Assembly: GCF_031453675.1 (NCBI RefSeq)
Contig: NZ_JAVIZX010000001.1
Location: 1,364,001 to 1,428,000 of the forward strand
Direction of reading: 5' to 3'
DNA from: Paracidovorax wautersii
GTDB lineage: Bacteria; Pseudomonadota; Gammaproteobacteria; Burkholderiales; Burkholderiaceae_C
Length of the DNA stretch: 64,000 bases
In this document: positions 1-8,973 of the stretch, one piece after another
Position numbering within the stretch: the first letter of the stretch is position 1
How the letters are laid out: each line of letters begins with the position of its first letter
Notes under the pieces: generated by a model
Told to the model about the DNA's origin: nothing
The model's database searches: none
The model's input: only the letters and a program-made list of their open reading frames with translations
Made by a program: the position numbers and the translations under genes

Positions 1-693
1 GGCCAGGGCCCGAGCAGCCACCAGCGGGCGCACGATGGACACCATGTTCAGCAGGGTCAGCGGCACCACCACCACCACGGTGATCAGCACGGCCAGCAGG
101 AACAGCCACTTGGTCTGCTGCGAGGCGCTCTCCTGGTTCTTGATGACGCTGTCCACCTCGGCGCGCAGGCGCGTGTCCAGTGCCAGCAGCAGCTTGTCGG
201 CCTCGCCGAACTCGGCCACGGCCTTGCCGCTCATGCGGTTGGCAATCGTGGCCGTGTCGTAGCCGCCGGACTCCAGCTGGCGCGCCACATGGGCGAACTG
301 GTCGCGGTAGCTGTCCAGGCGGCGCACGATCTCCTGCGCGAAGTTCGTGTCCGAGATGCCCGACAGGCGCTCGAAGCGCGCGGCCACCTGCTTGGCACGG
401 TCCAGCGCGGCCAGCCACTGCGTGTGCGCCTGCTTCACGCCTTCGGGCTTTTCGTACTGGATGATCATGTCCTTCTCGTACTGGCGGATGGCCCCCATCT
501 CGCCGCGCAGCTGCGCGAGGTAGCCCACTTCGGCATACGAGTGACCGATGAAGTCTTCGCTCATGGAATAGATGCGGAACATGCCCAGCATGCCCGCACC
601 GCCCAGCAGCCCCAGCAACGCCAGCACTACACCGATGGCTCCGATCATCCGGAACCGGATGGTGAACAGCCGCATGAGCGAAAACAAATTCAT
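1..693 (-). CDS. Methyl-accepting chemotaxis protein, N-terminal part (runs off left edge)
   Basis: Reading leftward from an ATG at 693, the frame stays open to the window edge. The protein starts with a short cytoplasmic stretch and a hydrophobic segment at about residues 15-35. A helical periplasmic region of roughly 140 residues follows, then a second hydrophobic segment rich in Val/Leu near 190-215. This is the layout of a four-helix-bundle sensor of a chemoreceptor, which binds ligand in the periplasm and signals through CheA/CheW; the HAMP and signalling domains would lie outside the window. AAGGA stands about 7 bases before the chosen ATG, and another in-frame ATG lies at 702. The ligand cannot be told. 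A sensor kinase with the same input domain is the main alternative. Confidence 0.75.
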   Translation of the reverse strand, partial: MNLFSLMRLFTIRFRMIGAIGVVLALLGLLGGAGMLGMFRIYSMSEDFIGHSYAEVGYLAQLRGEMGAIRQYEKDMIIQYEKPEGVKQAHTQWLAALDRAKQVAARFERLSGISDTNFAQEIVRRLDSYRDQFAHVARQLESGGYDTATIANRMSGKAVAEFGEADKLLLALDTRLRAEVDSVIKNQESASQQTKWLFLLAVLITVVVVVPLTLLNMVSIVRPLVAARALA

Positions 694-796
694 GGTCGTC
701 ATCCTTACGCTTATCGCGGCGCGCCACAGCGCGCGCAGGTATTGCAACAAAACGTTGCAGTTTGCCAGACCCACGCGGCCGCGGCATAGGTATTTG

Positions 797-3157
797 TCAC
801 ATCCGCCAGCGCTTCAATAGCAAAGCGTTCGCCATCACGCTCACGGAGCTGAGCGCCATGGCGGCACCCGCCACCACGGGGCTCAGATACCCCAGCGCCG
901 CCAAGGGGATGCCGGCCACGTTGTAGGCGAAGGCCCAGAACAGGTTCTGCCGGATCTTAAGCACGGTGCGGTGCGAAATCTCCAGCGCGGCGGCCACCAG
1001 CTGCGGATCACCCCGCATGAGTGTGACGCCCGCCGCATGCATGGCCACATCCGTGCCGTTGCCCATCGCCATGCCCACATCCGCCGCCGCCAGCGCAGGC
1101 GCGTCGTTCACGCCGTCACCCACCATCGCGACGGTGTGTGGGCCCCCACGCTCCGCCGCTGCGCTGGGTCGCTGCCCCCCGAGGGGGCCCTCGCGCCTTG
1201 GGGCGGCCCGGCGGCGCTCATCGTCTGGCGCGCGCTGCCCGATGGCCGTGTCGTCCCCAGACCGAAGGGCGGCGATGGCGGCGGCCTTGTCGCCCGGCAG
1301 CACCTCGGCCAGCACCTCGCCAGCTGCCGGGTCCAGGCCCAGGCGCCGGGCCATGGCCTCCGCCGCGCCCCGGTTATCGCCAGAGATCATGACCGTGCGG
1401 ATGCCGCGCTGGCGCAGCGCCTGCAGAGCTGCTTGCGCCCCCGGCTTGGGCTCGTCGCCGAAGGCCAGCAGCGCACACACGGCTTCGCCGGCTTCCGTGT
1501 GCACGGCCACGGCCGATACGGTCGCGCCCTCGGCCTGCAGGGCCTGGGCCCGGGCCTCCAGCGCGCCCAGCGGCAGGCCCAGTTCGTCCATCCAGCGCAG
1601 GCTGCCCACGCGCCAAGTGTGGCCCTGCACGCGGCCTTCCGTCCCGCGGCCAGGTACCGCGCGCACGTCCTGGGCCGCGGCCGACTCCAGCGCGCGCTCC
1701 TGGGCGGCCTGCACCACGGCGCGGGCCAAGGGGTGCTCGCTGCCGCTCTGCACGCCGGCCACGGCGGCCAGCACGGCAGCTTCGTCCTGGCCCGGCGCCA
1801 CCTCAAACCCCGCCAGGCGCGGGCGGCCCACGGTGAGCGTGCCCGTCTTGTCGAACGCCACCGTGTCCACGCGGTGGGCACGCTCCAGCGCCTCGGCATC
1901 CTTGATGAGAATGCCGTGCCGGGCCGCCACGCCCGTGCCGGCCATGATGGCGGCGGGCGTGGCCAGGCCCAGCGCGCAGGGGCAGGCGATCACCAGCACC
2001 GCCACGGCATGGATCAGCGCAGCCTCCATGCCCGCGCCGGCCCACCACCAGCCCAGCAGCGTGCACAGCGCGATCAGCAACACCACCGGCACGAAGACGG
2101 CCGAGACACGGTCTACCAGCCGCTGGATGGGCGCCTTGGCCGACTGAGCGTCCTCCACCAGCCGGATGATGCGCGCCAGCACCGTCTCGCTGCCCACGGC
2201 CGTGACCTGCACCACCACGCGGCCGTCCCCGTTGATGGAGCCGCCCGTCAGCGCCCCGCCCGGTTCGCGCGCCACCGGCAGGGGCTCGCCGGTCAGCATG
2301 GATTCGTCCACCTGCGTATGCCCTTCCAGCACCGTGCCGTCCACGGGAATGCGCTCGCCGGGCCGCACCACGATGCGGTCGCCGGCCATCACCTCGGCCA
2401 CGGGCACATCCACTTCGCCATCGCGGCCGATCAGGTGCGCCACGTCGGGCCGCAGCGCATGCAGCGCGCGGATGGCGGCGGTGGTCTGGCGCTTGGCGCG
2501 CGCCTCCAGCCACTTGCCCAGCAGCACCAGGGTGATGACCACCGCCGAGGCCTCGAAGTACAGGTGCGGCGCGTGCCCTGGCTGCGCCGTGAGCCACAGC
2601 CAGACCGACAGCCCGTAGCCTGCGCTGGTGCCGATGGCCACCAGCAGATCCATGTTGCCCGCCAGCGCCCGCGCGGCGTGCCATCCGGCCCGGTAGAAGC
2701 GCGCGCCCAGAATGAACTGCACCGGTGTCGCCAGCACGAACTGCAGCCATGCGGGCAGCATCCAGTGCCGGCCGAACAGATCCCCCAGCATGGGCAGCAC
2801 CAGCGGCGCCGACAGCGCCAGCCCGATCGCCACCGGCAGAAAGCCCGCCCAGGGCGACGCCTGCTCCGCGCCCGCTTCCTGCTCCTGCAGCGAGCGCGGC
2901 TCGTAGCCCGCATTGCGTACCGCCCGGCGCAGGAGGGCTTCCATCTGCGCGGCCGACTCGCCCGCCGGTGCGGCATAGGCCACATGCGCGCGCTCGGTCG
3001 CCAGGTTCACCGTCGCGTCCTGCACACCGGGCACCTTGCGCAGCGCGCGCTCCACACGGCCCGAGCAGCTGGCGCAGGTCATGCCCGCAATGCCCAGATC
3101 GAGGGAACCGGCGGTACCGGAGGACGGAGGGACGACGGAGGCGGCAGACGTGTTCAT
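797..3157 (-). CDS. copA: Copper-exporting P1B-type ATPase CopA
   Basis: Inner-membrane ATPase that pumps Cu(I) out of the cytoplasm. Visible in order: one N-terminal heavy-metal domain (GMTCASC), a set of membrane helices, the actuator loop (TGEP), the metal-binding CPC (CPCALG), the phosphorylation site DKTGT, and the hinge motif GDGVNDAP, followed by two C-terminal helices. About 40 Ala/Arg/Gly-rich residues sit just before GDGVNDAP, where relatives have only a few; the DNA there (1141-1262) looks like an inserted GC-rich palindromic repeat. An upstream in-frame ATG at 3169 falls inside the probable -10 box, so the ATG at 3157 was chosen; that would make the mRNA leaderless or nearly so. 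It faces away from copZ-cueR and is probably CueR-controlled. Confidence 0.93.
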   Translation of the reverse strand: MNTSAASVVPPSSGTAGSLDLGIAGMTCASCSGRVERALRKVPGVQDATVNLATERAHVAYAAPAGESAAQMEALLRRAVRNAGYEPRSLQEQEAGAEQASPWAGFLPVAIGLALSAPLVLPMLGDLFGRHWMLPAWLQFVLATPVQFILGARFYRAGWHAARALAGNMDLLVAIGTSAGYGLSVWLWLTAQPGHAPHLYFEASAVVITLVLLGKWLEARAKRQTTAAIRALHALRPDVAHLIGRDGEVDVPVAEVMAGDRIVVRPGERIPVDGTVLEGHTQVDESMLTGEPLPVAREPGGALTGGSINGDGRVVVQVTAVGSETVLARIIRLVEDAQSAKAPIQRLVDRVSAVFVPVVLLIALCTLLGWWWAGAGMEAALIHAVAVLVIACPCALGLATPAAIMAGTGVAARHGILIKDAEALERAHRVDTVAFDKTGTLTVGRPRLAGFEVAPGQDEAAVLAAVAGVQSGSEHPLARAVVQAAQERALESAAAQDVRAVPGRGTEGRVQGHTWRVGSLRWMDELGLPLGALEARAQALQAEGATVSAVAVHTEAGEAVCALLAFGDEPKPGAQAALQALRQRGIRTVMISGDNRGAAEAMARRLGLDPAAGEVLAEVLPGDKAAAIAALRSGDDTAIGQRAPDDERRRAAPRREGPLGGQRPSAAAERGGPHTVAMVGDGVNDAPALAAADVGMAMGNGTDVAMHAAGVTLMRGDPQLVAAALEISHRTVLKIRQNLFWAFAYNVAGIPLAALGYLSPVVAGAAMALSSVSVMANALLLKRWRM
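1141..1262. repeat. GC-rich palindromic repeat inserted in frame within copA
   Basis: The stretch contains a near-perfect hairpin of the form GCCCCC-CGA-GGGGGC and a GC-rich tail. It has the look of the extragenic palindromic repeats of Comamonadaceae. It keeps the copA frame open and adds roughly 40 low-complexity residues (about residues 635-675, counting from the upstream ATG) between the nucleotide-binding domain and the GDGVNDAP hinge. Its nature as a mobile or REP-type repeat is inferred from composition and from its absence in ordinary CopA proteins. Confidence 0.55.
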
Positions 3158-3164
3158 GTCCTGC

Positions 3165-3195
3165 ACCATAAACCTTGACAGCGTGGCAAGGTCAA
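3165..3195 (-). promoter_or_regulatory. CueR-type promoter/operator of copA
   Basis: On the minus strand a -35 TTGACC (3190-3195) is separated by exactly 19 bases from a -10 TATGGT (3165-3170). The over-long spacer carries a dyad with perfect arms ACCTTG (3172-3177) and CAAGGT (3187-3192). A 19-bp spacer spanned by a dyad is the signature of MerR-family activators, and the arms resemble CueR operators. The cueR gene lies 300 bp away. Confidence 0.8.
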
Positions 3196-3229
3196 GCAGG
3201 CAGATCAGCCCTCCACCAGTCCGAACGGC

Positions 3230-3260
3230 TTGACTCTGCCACCATGTCAGGGTTCATCAT
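3230..3260 (+). promoter_or_regulatory. CueR-type promoter of copZ-cueR
   Basis: A -35 TTGACT (3230-3235), a 19-base spacer and a -10 CATCAT (3255-3260) repeat the copA promoter geometry on the other strand. The dyad at 3233-3253 matches the copA operator at about 16 of 21 positions when aligned in the same orientation (shared core CTGCCAC...TGTCA). This suggests copZ and cueR are also copper-induced through CueR, with weaker arms than at copA. Confidence 0.6.
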
Positions 3261-3305
3261 CGGCAACGGCTGACCTTTCAACCCTTTCACAGAACGGAGC
3301 ACCCC

Positions 3306-3503
3306 ATGCAACACATCCTCCAAGTCCAGGGCATGACCTGCGGCCATTGCGAACGCGCCGTCGTGCACGCCGTGCGCCAGGTCGATCCCGAAGCGCTGGT
3401 GCAGGTGGACCTGCCCACCGGCAAGGTGACGGTCGAAAGCGACCACGCCCGCGAGCCGCTGGCCGCGGCCATCACGGAAGAGGGCTACGCGGTCGCCGCA
3501 TGA
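3306..3503 (+). CDS. copZ: CopZ-like copper chaperone (HMA domain)
   Basis: A 65-residue protein that is a single heavy-metal-associated domain. The Cu(I)-binding motif GMTCGHC is at residues 9-15 and the typical ending is EEGYAV. It would carry Cu(I) in the cytoplasm and hand it to CopA or CueR. An ACGGAG ribosome-binding site lies about 6 bases before the ATG. Its stop overlaps the cueR start (ATGA), so the two are co-translated; copA diverges upstream. Confidence 0.9.
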   Translation: MQHILQVQGMTCGHCERAVVHAVRQVDPEALVQVDLPTGKVTVESDHAREPLAAAITEEGYAVAA

Positions 3504-3985
3504 GCGCCCGCACCGCCCCGGCGGCGGCGATTGCGGCCGCACGCGGCCCCGTGCCCATCGGCACGGCGGCCGAGCGCGCGGGTGTGTCGCCGCGCATGGT
3601 GCGCCACTACGAATCGCTGGGCCTGCTGGCGCCCGTGGCGCGCACCGACAGCGGCTACCGGCAGTACACCGAGGCCGACGTGCACACGCTGCGCTTCATC
3701 CGCCGCGCGCGCGACCTGGGCTTTGCCATGGACGAGATCGCCACCCTGCTCGGCCTGTGGCAGAACAAGCGCCGCGCCAGCGCCCATGTGAAGAAGATCG
3801 CCCAGGCGCACATCGACGACCTGGCCCAGCGCATCGCCGCCATGCAGGCCATGCAGCGCACGCTGCAGTCGCTGGTGGGCTGCTGTCACGGAGACGACCG
3901 GCCGGATTGCCCGATCCTGGATGATCTGGCGGCGGACGAAGGCGCGCCCCCGGCACGCCCCGCCCCGCGCCCTCAAAATTCATAG
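3500..3985 (+). CDS. cueR: CueR-like MerR-family copper-responsive regulator
   Basis: A 161-residue MerR-family activator. The N-terminal winged helix reads IGTAAERAGVSPRMVRHYE at about residues 20-40. A coiled-coil dimer helix follows, then a C-terminal metal loop with CC (about 133-134) and a further Cys (CPIL), as expected for CueR-type Cu(I)/Ag(I) sensing. About 18 Ala/Pro-rich residues precede the domain, so a later start is possible, but the ATG used overlaps the copZ stop by ATGA. It should bind the two long-spacer promoters upstream of copA and copZ. Confidence 0.88.
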   Translation: MSARTAPAAAIAAARGPVPIGTAAERAGVSPRMVRHYESLGLLAPVARTDSGYRQYTEADVHTLRFIRRARDLGFAMDEIATLLGLWQNKRRASAHVKKIAQAHIDDLAQRIAAMQAMQRTLQSLVGCCHGDDRPDCPILDDLAADEGAPPARPAPRPQNS

Positions 3986-4050
3986 CTGCTTGCGCTCTAT
4001 CTACAACGCTTTTCGATAGATTCATATTGCAACGCCTTTTGTAATAAGCG
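3976..4050. repeat. Intergenic repeat of the ATAGCTGCTTGCGCT family
   Basis: AATTCATAGCTGCTTGCGCT is followed by short AT-rich stretches and AACGCTTTT blocks. The same core recurs at about 10617, 23936, 28945 and 32914 of this window, always between genes and often at gene ends. Here it separates cueR from the enoyl-CoA hydratase gene. Confidence 0.6.
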
Positions 4051-4077
4051 CATGCAGCTCCTGAAAAAGGAGCATCC

Positions 4078-4860
4078 ATGGAAGCCACCTCCCCGCTGCA
4101 GGTCGACCGGCACGGCGCCATCGTCACGCTGCAGTTCCACCGCCCCGACGCGCTCAATGCCGTCGACGTGCCCATGGCCACCGCCCTGCGCGACGCCGCG
4201 CGCCAGATCGCGGCCGACCGCAGCGTGCGCGCCGTGGTGCTGCGCGGCGCGGGCAAGGCCTTCATGGCGGGCGGCGATCTGCCCACGCTGCAGGCCGACC
4301 CGGCGCAAGGCGCCGCCGACCTGCTGGGCCCGTTGAACGAGGCCATCACCCTGCTGTCGGCCATCGACGCGCCGGTGATCGCCCAGGTGCACGGCGTGGC
4401 CGCGGGCGGCGGCATGAGCCTGATGCTGGCGGCCGACTTCATCCTGCTGGCCGAAGGCACGCGCCTGAACCTGGCCTACATCAACCTGGGCACCAGCTGC
4501 GACCTGGGCGCGTCCTGGGCATTGCCGCGCCTGGTGGGCCTGCGCAAGGCGCTGGAGATCGCGCTGCTGGGCGACACCCTCACCGCCGACGACGCGCTGC
4601 GCCTGGGCCTGGTCAACCGCGTGCTGCCCGCTGCCGAACTGGACGGCGCCGTGCAGCAGTTGGCCGAGCGCCTGGCCGCCGGCCCCACCGTGGCGCTGGG
4701 CCACATGCGCCGGCTGATGCGCACCAGCTTCGACCGCGACTTGCCCGACCAGCTCGCCGCCGAGGCGCGCGCCTTCCACGAATGCGCACTCAGCGCCGAC
4801 CTGCCGGAAGGCATCGAGGCCTTCTTCGCCAAGCGCAAGCCGCAGTTCACCGGGCGCTGA
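4078..4860 (+). CDS. Enoyl-CoA hydratase/isomerase family protein
   Basis: A 260-residue crotonase-fold protein acting on acyl-CoA thioesters in the cytoplasm. The oxyanion-hole signatures are present: [12 protein letters not shown] at about residues 59-70, and the second block [17 protein letters not shown] near 104-120. The position usually held by the first catalytic Glu falls in the segment [18 protein letters not shown], where E is not evident. It may therefore be an isomerase-like member rather than a classical hydratase. AAAGGAG lies 7 bases before the ATG. It is followed at 37 bp by bktB on the same strand, suggesting a shared role in beta-oxidation or PHB precursor supply. Confidence 0.85.
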   Translation: MEATSPLQVDRHGAIVTLQFHRPDALNAVDVPMATALRDAARQIAADRSVRAVVLRGAGKAFMAGGDLPTLQADPAQGAADLLGPLNEAITLLSAIDAPVIAQVHGVAAGGGMSLMLAADFILLAEGTRLNLAYINLGTSCDLGASWALPRLVGLRKALEIALLGDTLTADDALRLGLVNRVLPAAELDGAVQQLAERLAAGPTVALGHMRRLMRTSFDRDLPDQLAAEARAFHECALSADLPEGIEAFFAKRKPQFTGR

Positions 4861-4897
4861 GCGTCTAACCGATTCCCACCTCCACCCCACCATTGCC

Positions 4898-6094
4898 ATG
4901 ACCGCATCCCCCCACCGCGACGTCTTCGTCGTCAGCACCGCCCGCACCGCCATCGGCACCTTCGGCGGCGCGCTGAAAGACGTGCCCAACACCCAGCTCG
5001 CCACCACCGCCGTGCGCGCCGCCATCCAGCGCAGCGGCCTCGCGCCCGATGCCATCGGCCATGTGGTGATGGGCAACGTGATCCCCACCGACACCAAGGA
5101 CGCGTACCTCTCGCGTGTGGCCGCCATCGACGCCGGCTGCCCGGTCGAAACGCCCGCCTTCAACGTCAACCGGCTGTGCGGCTCGGGCCTGCAGGCCATC
5201 GTGTCGGCGGCGCAGGCCATCGGCTACGGCGACTGCGACGTGGCCGTGGGCGGCGGCAGCGAATCGATGAGCCGCGGCCCCTACTTCGACACCGCGGCGC
5301 GCTGGGGCGCGCGCATGGGCGATGCGAAAAGCATCGACTACATGCTGGGCATCCTGCACGACCCGTGGCAGAAGATGCACATGGGCATCACCGCCGAAAA
5401 CGTGGCCGAGCGCTACCGCATCAGCCGCGAACAGCAGGACCGCCTGGCCGCCGAGAGCCAGCGCCGCGCCGCCGCAGCCATCGACGCGGGCTACTTCAAG
5501 GAGCAGATCGTTCCGGTGGAAATCGCCACCCGCAAGGGCACCACGCTGTTCGACACCGACGAGCACGTGCGCGGCACCACCACGGTGGAAGTGCTGGCCG
5601 GCATGAAGCCCGCGTTCAAGAAGGACGGCGGCACCGTCACGGCGGGCAACGCCTCGGGCATCAACGACGGCGCGGCCGCCGTGGTGCTGGTGGCCGGCGA
5701 CCGGCTGCAGGCGCTGAACGCGCGCCCGCTGGCGCGCCTGGTGGGCTATGCGCACGCCGGCGTGGACCCGGCCTACATGGGCATCGGCCCGGTGCCGGCC
5801 ACGCAGAAGGTGCTGCAGCGCACGGGCCTCACGGTGCAGGACATGGACGTGATCGAGGCCAACGAGGCCTTTGCCGCCCAGGCCTGCGCCGTCATCCAGG
5901 AACTGGGCCTGGACCCGGCCAAGGTGAACCCCAACGGCTCGGGCATCTCGCTGGGCCATCCGGTGGGCGCGACGGGCGCGATCATTACCACCAAGGCCAT
6001 CGCCGAGCTGCACCGCACGGGCGGCCGCTACGCGCTGGTGACCATGTGCATCGGCGGCGGGCAAGGCATCGCGGCGGTGTTCGAGCGGGTGTGA
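4898..6094 (+). CDS. bktB: Beta-ketothiolase, acetyl-CoA C-acyltransferase (BktB-like)
   Basis: A 398-residue thiolase that condenses or cleaves acyl-CoAs (acetyl-CoA plus acyl-CoA to 3-ketoacyl-CoA). All active-site elements are visible: the nucleophile Cys in NRLCGSG (C94), [10 protein letters not shown] near 315, the His in GHPVGATGA near 352, and the proton-shuttle Cys in CIGGGQG near 383. The sequence tracks Cupriavidus BktB closely along its length (for example [16 protein letters not shown]), which suggests a broad chain-length ketothiolase used in PHA synthesis and beta-oxidation. It probably forms an operon with the upstream crotonase gene. Confidence 0.93.
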   Translation: MTASPHRDVFVVSTARTAIGTFGGALKDVPNTQLATTAVRAAIQRSGLAPDAIGHVVMGNVIPTDTKDAYLSRVAAIDAGCPVETPAFNVNRLCGSGLQAIVSAAQAIGYGDCDVAVGGGSESMSRGPYFDTAARWGARMGDAKSIDYMLGILHDPWQKMHMGITAENVAERYRISREQQDRLAAESQRRAAAAIDAGYFKEQIVPVEIATRKGTTLFDTDEHVRGTTTVEVLAGMKPAFKKDGGTVTAGNASGINDGAAAVVLVAGDRLQALNARPLARLVGYAHAGVDPAYMGIGPVPATQKVLQRTGLTVQDMDVIEANEAFAAQACAVIQELGLDPAKVNPNGSGISLGHPVGATGAIITTKAIAELHRTGGRYALVTMCIGGGQGIAAVFERV

Positions 6095-6141
6095 TGGCGG
6101 CGTGCACCGGCGCTGCGGCGCCGGCCGCCACGGTGTGTATA

Positions 6142-6252
6142 TCAGCGAGGTGGCCGCGCGATGAAGGCGCGCTTGTCGTCGCCATCGAAGCCCGCAGACG
6201 CATAGAACTGCAGCTCGCTCGCGCGCACCTCGCGGATGTCGCAGCGCGCCAT
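6142..6252 (-). CDS. Possible small protein downstream of the DUF3297 gene
   Basis: An ATG 13 bases after the DUF3297 stop opens a 36-codon frame (MARCDIREVRASELQF...FIARPPR). The composition is charged and looks like coding sequence, and there is no other candidate in the 170-base gap. No recognisable family. A degenerate remnant is equally possible. Confidence 0.25.
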   Translation of the reverse strand: MARCDIREVRASELQFYASAGFDGDDKRAFIARPPR

Positions 6253-6265
6253 CGGCCGGCCTTGC

Positions 6266-6514
6266 TTACTTGTAGAAGGCCTCGACCGTGCCCTTGAGCG
6301 TGATCAGCAGCGGCCGGCCCTTGCGGTCCAGCGTCTTGCCGGCAGGCACCTTGATGAAGCCCTCGCTCACGCAGTATTCCTCGACGTCGAAGCGCTCCTT
6401 GCCGTTGAAGCGGATGCCGATGTCGTGCTCGAACACGGCGGGCACGTGGAACTTGCTGCGCGGATCGACGGAGAGGTGGTCGGGCAGTTCGGGGCGTTGC
6501 GGGGTGTCGGTCAC
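6266..6514 (-). CDS. DUF3297 family protein
   Basis: An 82-residue protein with the DUF3297 pattern: an N-terminal LPDHLSVDPRS box, then a compact beta-rich domain with FDVEEYCVSEGFIKVPAGK and a C-terminal GTVEAFYK. The function is not known; members are widespread in proteobacteria as short cytoplasmic proteins. The start is taken as GTG at 6512-6514, with AGAAGA at a suitable distance; no in-frame ATG gives the complete domain. It is convergent with bktB. Confidence 0.8.
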   Translation of the reverse strand: MTDTPQRPELPDHLSVDPRSKFHVPAVFEHDIGIRFNGKERFDVEEYCVSEGFIKVPAGKTLDRKGRPLLITLKGTVEAFYK

Positions 6515-6646
6515 GGCATCTTCTTTCTGAGTCAAAGGGAAACACAATCCAGGGGCCGATTGTCCAAGGTTTAGGCTGCGGTCCGGCGCATGCCGCCCCG
6601 CGGCGGCGGCACGACACGGCAGTGGCCCCATGAAACAGGAGATCCG

Positions 6647-7078
6647 ATGGAAGCATTTGCCTTTGGCGGCCAGGAGCGGGAGCGGCTGGAGGTCGCCATC
6701 GCCGGCTATGAGCGCACGCCGACAGGCGACTACTACGATGACAACTGGCTCACGGCGGACATCTCCGTGCACTGCGGCGCGTTCCAGGGGCGCTTTGCAG
6801 CCGCCCTGCTCACGCATGAGCTGCAGACTTTCCATGACCAACTGGCCGCGCTGTACCAGTCCCTGTCGGGCAACGCCGCCTTCAACACACTGGAAGGCCA
6901 GCTGGCACTGTCGGTGACCGGCGATGGCCGGGGGCATCTGCGGATCACCGGCGAGGCGACGGACCAGCCCGGCAGCCCGCAGCGCCTGGCGTTCGAGATC
7001 GCCATCGACCAGACCCAACTGCGGCAGTCCCTGCACGGCCTGGCGGCCGTGCTTGAGGCGTATCCAGTGCGAGGGTGA
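6647..7078 (+). CDS. Small protein resembling WapI-family immunity proteins
   Basis: A 143-residue soluble protein with the pattern of a family annotated as WapI-like immunity proteins: an early GYER motif, DDNWL near residue 26, an LLTHEL block, a central LEGQLAL, and a DQTQL block near the C-terminus ending in YPVRG. No toxin gene is adjacent, so if it is an immunity protein it is an orphan here. AACAGGAG precedes the ATG. The family assignment is from the pattern of conserved residues and is moderate; function is inferred only. Confidence 0.55.
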   Translation: MEAFAFGGQERERLEVAIAGYERTPTGDYYDDNWLTADISVHCGAFQGRFAAALLTHELQTFHDQLAALYQSLSGNAAFNTLEGQLALSVTGDGRGHLRITGEATDQPGSPQRLAFEIAIDQTQLRQSLHGLAAVLEAYPVRG

Positions 7079-7087
7079 CGAGCCGCC

Positions 7088-8341
7088 TCAGCGCAGCATG
7101 GCATAGCCCACGCCGATCGCCGCCGCCAGCCCCGCGGCATCGGCGAACAGCGCGCAGGCCAGTGCATGGCGGGCGTGCTGGATGCCCACGCTGCCGAAGT
7201 ACACGGCCAGCACGTAGAACGTGGTCTCGGTGGAGCCCTGCACGATGGCCGCCAGCCGCCCGGCGAACGAATCCACGCCGTGCACCTGCATCACGTCGAT
7301 CATCAGCCCCCGCGCGCCGGCACCCGACAGCACCTTCATCAGCCCCACGGGCAGCGCCGGCAGAAAGTCGGTGTTCCAGCCCAGCGCTGCCACGCCCGCG
7401 CCGATGGCCGAGAGCAGAAAGTCCATGCACCCCGCCGCGCGGAACACGCCGATGGCGACCAGGATGGCGATGAGGTAGGGCACGATCTGGATCGCCACGC
7501 CGAAGCCTTCCTTGGCGCCGTCGATGAAAGCGTCATACACGTTCACGCGCCGCACGGCACCCGCCAGCACGAACAGCATCACCACGCCCAGGATGACGGC
7601 CGCGCCCGTGGTGCCCGCGATGCGCGCGGCCTGCTCGGCCGGCAGCCGCGCCAGGGCCGTCACCGCCGCCGCCAGCAGGCCCGCCACCACGGCCACCGGC
7701 ACCAGAAATCGCGCGCGCCACAGCGGCAGCCGCTGGCACACGGCCACCGCCAGCACGCCGGCCAGCAGCGAGATGAAGGTGACGATCAGCGTGGGGAGAA
7801 AGATGTCCGCCGCGTTGAAGCCGGCGCCCAGGCCCTGCTTGAGCGCAATGCTCTGGCGGATGGCGATCACCGAGGTGGGAATGAGCGTGAGGCCCGCGGT
7901 GTTCATCACCACGAACATGATCTGCGCGTTGCTCGCCGCATCAGGCTGGCGCGTGTTGAGCGTCTGCAGCTCGCGCATGGCCGTCAGGCCCAGCGGCGTG
8001 GCGGCGTTGTCCAGCCCCAGCAGGTTGGCCGAGATGTTCATGGTCATCGCGCCCTGCGCCGGGTGGCCCTGCGGCACCTCGGGGAACAGGCGCCGCAGCA
8101 GTGGCCCCGCTGCGCGGGCCAGCAGTTCGACCATGCCGGCGCGCTCGCCCACGCGCATCAGGCCCAGCCACAGCGCCATCACGCCGGCCAAGCCCAAGGA
8201 AATTTCGAAGCCCGAGCGTGCGCCGTCGAACAGCGCCGCCAGCAGCGCCTGGAAGATGCCGTCCTCGCCCAGCAGCCAGCGCGCCACGGCGGTGGCGAAT
8301 GCCACGGTGAAGAAACCGATCCAGACCCAGTTGAGCGCCAT
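7088..8341 (-). CDS. SpmA/SpmB-like nucleoside-recognition (Gate) domain membrane protein
   Basis: A 417-residue polytopic membrane protein whose two halves correspond to SpmA and SpmB of spore formers fused in one chain. The first half holds the Gate-domain signature with NLLGLDNAATPLGL near residues 107-120 and PTSVIAIRQ; the second holds a matching FIDGAKEGFGVAIQIVPYL and QGSTETTFYVLAVYFG. In non-sporulating proteobacteria the role is unknown; transport of a small solute is inferred from the fold. The start is the ATG at 8339-8341. The stop lies 10 bases from the convergent gene ending at 7078. Confidence 0.85.
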   Translation of the reverse strand: MALNWVWIGFFTVAFATAVARWLLGEDGIFQALLAALFDGARSGFEISLGLAGVMALWLGLMRVGERAGMVELLARAAGPLLRRLFPEVPQGHPAQGAMTMNISANLLGLDNAATPLGLTAMRELQTLNTRQPDAASNAQIMFVVMNTAGLTLIPTSVIAIRQSIALKQGLGAGFNAADIFLPTLIVTFISLLAGVLAVAVCQRLPLWRARFLVPVAVVAGLLAAAVTALARLPAEQAARIAGTTGAAVILGVVMLFVLAGAVRRVNVYDAFIDGAKEGFGVAIQIVPYLIAILVAIGVFRAAGCMDFLLSAIGAGVAALGWNTDFLPALPVGLMKVLSGAGARGLMIDVMQVHGVDSFAGRLAAIVQGSTETTFYVLAVYFGSVGIQHARHALACALFADAAGLAAAIGVGYAMLR

Positions 8342-8374
8342 GGACGGCGATGGTAGCGGCAGCCGCCGCGCCCG

Positions 8375-8857
8375 CTACAGAAGAAAGCCGATCCAGCGGC
8401 CCGCCAGCAGCGCCCCGAGCCACAGCCCCAGCGACAGCACCGCCTGCAGTCGCGCGATGCCACCGGCCCGGCCCGCCTGCAGCGTGGCGGCCCAGCGCCG
8501 GGTGCCGTGCATGGCAGCCACATTCGCCAACGCCAGCCCGATCAGGGCGAGCTTGGCGAGGAAGGCGGGGTTGGCCAGGTATTCGCTGCCGCGCACCGCG
8601 AACAGCCACAGGCCGGTGGCCGCCGCCAGGCCCAGCCCGGCGGCCGCGGCCCGCGACAGAAAGGGCCCGATGAGCGCCAACGGCAGCGCCCGGCCCACGG
8701 CCTGGAGCAAGCGCAGGTCCAGCAGCACCGCGGCGCCCACCCCCAGCCCCAGCGCGGCGATGTGCACGGCATTCACCACCAGGTAGGCGGTGCCTGAATG
8801 CACCAGCCACGCCACGGGCGGCAGGGCAGGCAGGGCGTCGAGCACGGCGGACAACAC
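8375..8857 (-). CDS. DUF6644-like integral membrane protein
   Basis: A 160-residue protein with four or five hydrophobic helices and His residues in or near them (HSG near 20, VHIAALG near 31, MHGTRR near 119). This is compatible with a heme- or metal-binding membrane protein. It resembles the DUF6644 family, whose genes often sit beside DUF6152 genes such as the one just upstream here. The start is GTG at 8855-8857. It lies 33 bases ahead of the SpmAB-like gene in the same direction and could be co-transcribed with it. Confidence 0.6.
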   Translation of the reverse strand: MLSAVLDALPALPPVAWLVHSGTAYLVVNAVHIAALGLGVGAAVLLDLRLLQAVGRALPLALIGPFLSRAAAAGLGLAAATGLWLFAVRGSEYLANPAFLAKLALIGLALANVAAMHGTRRWAATLQAGRAGGIARLQAVLSLGLWLGALLAGRWIGFLL

Positions 8858-8973
8858 GGCGGGGCCTGGATCCAGGGGTTCGAAAAAGGGTGGGGGGCTT
8901 CAGTGCGGGTGGCAAGCGGCCGGCTGCGGCCAGAGCGGCCGGAGCGACCACATGGCCGCGATGCCCCGGCCGG

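Noticed and set aside
966-3178. Long plus-strand open frames opposite copA
   Set aside because: They are antisense shadows of a high-GC gene; their translations are His/Arg/Gln-rich without domains, while copA on the minus strand shows every P-type ATPase motif.
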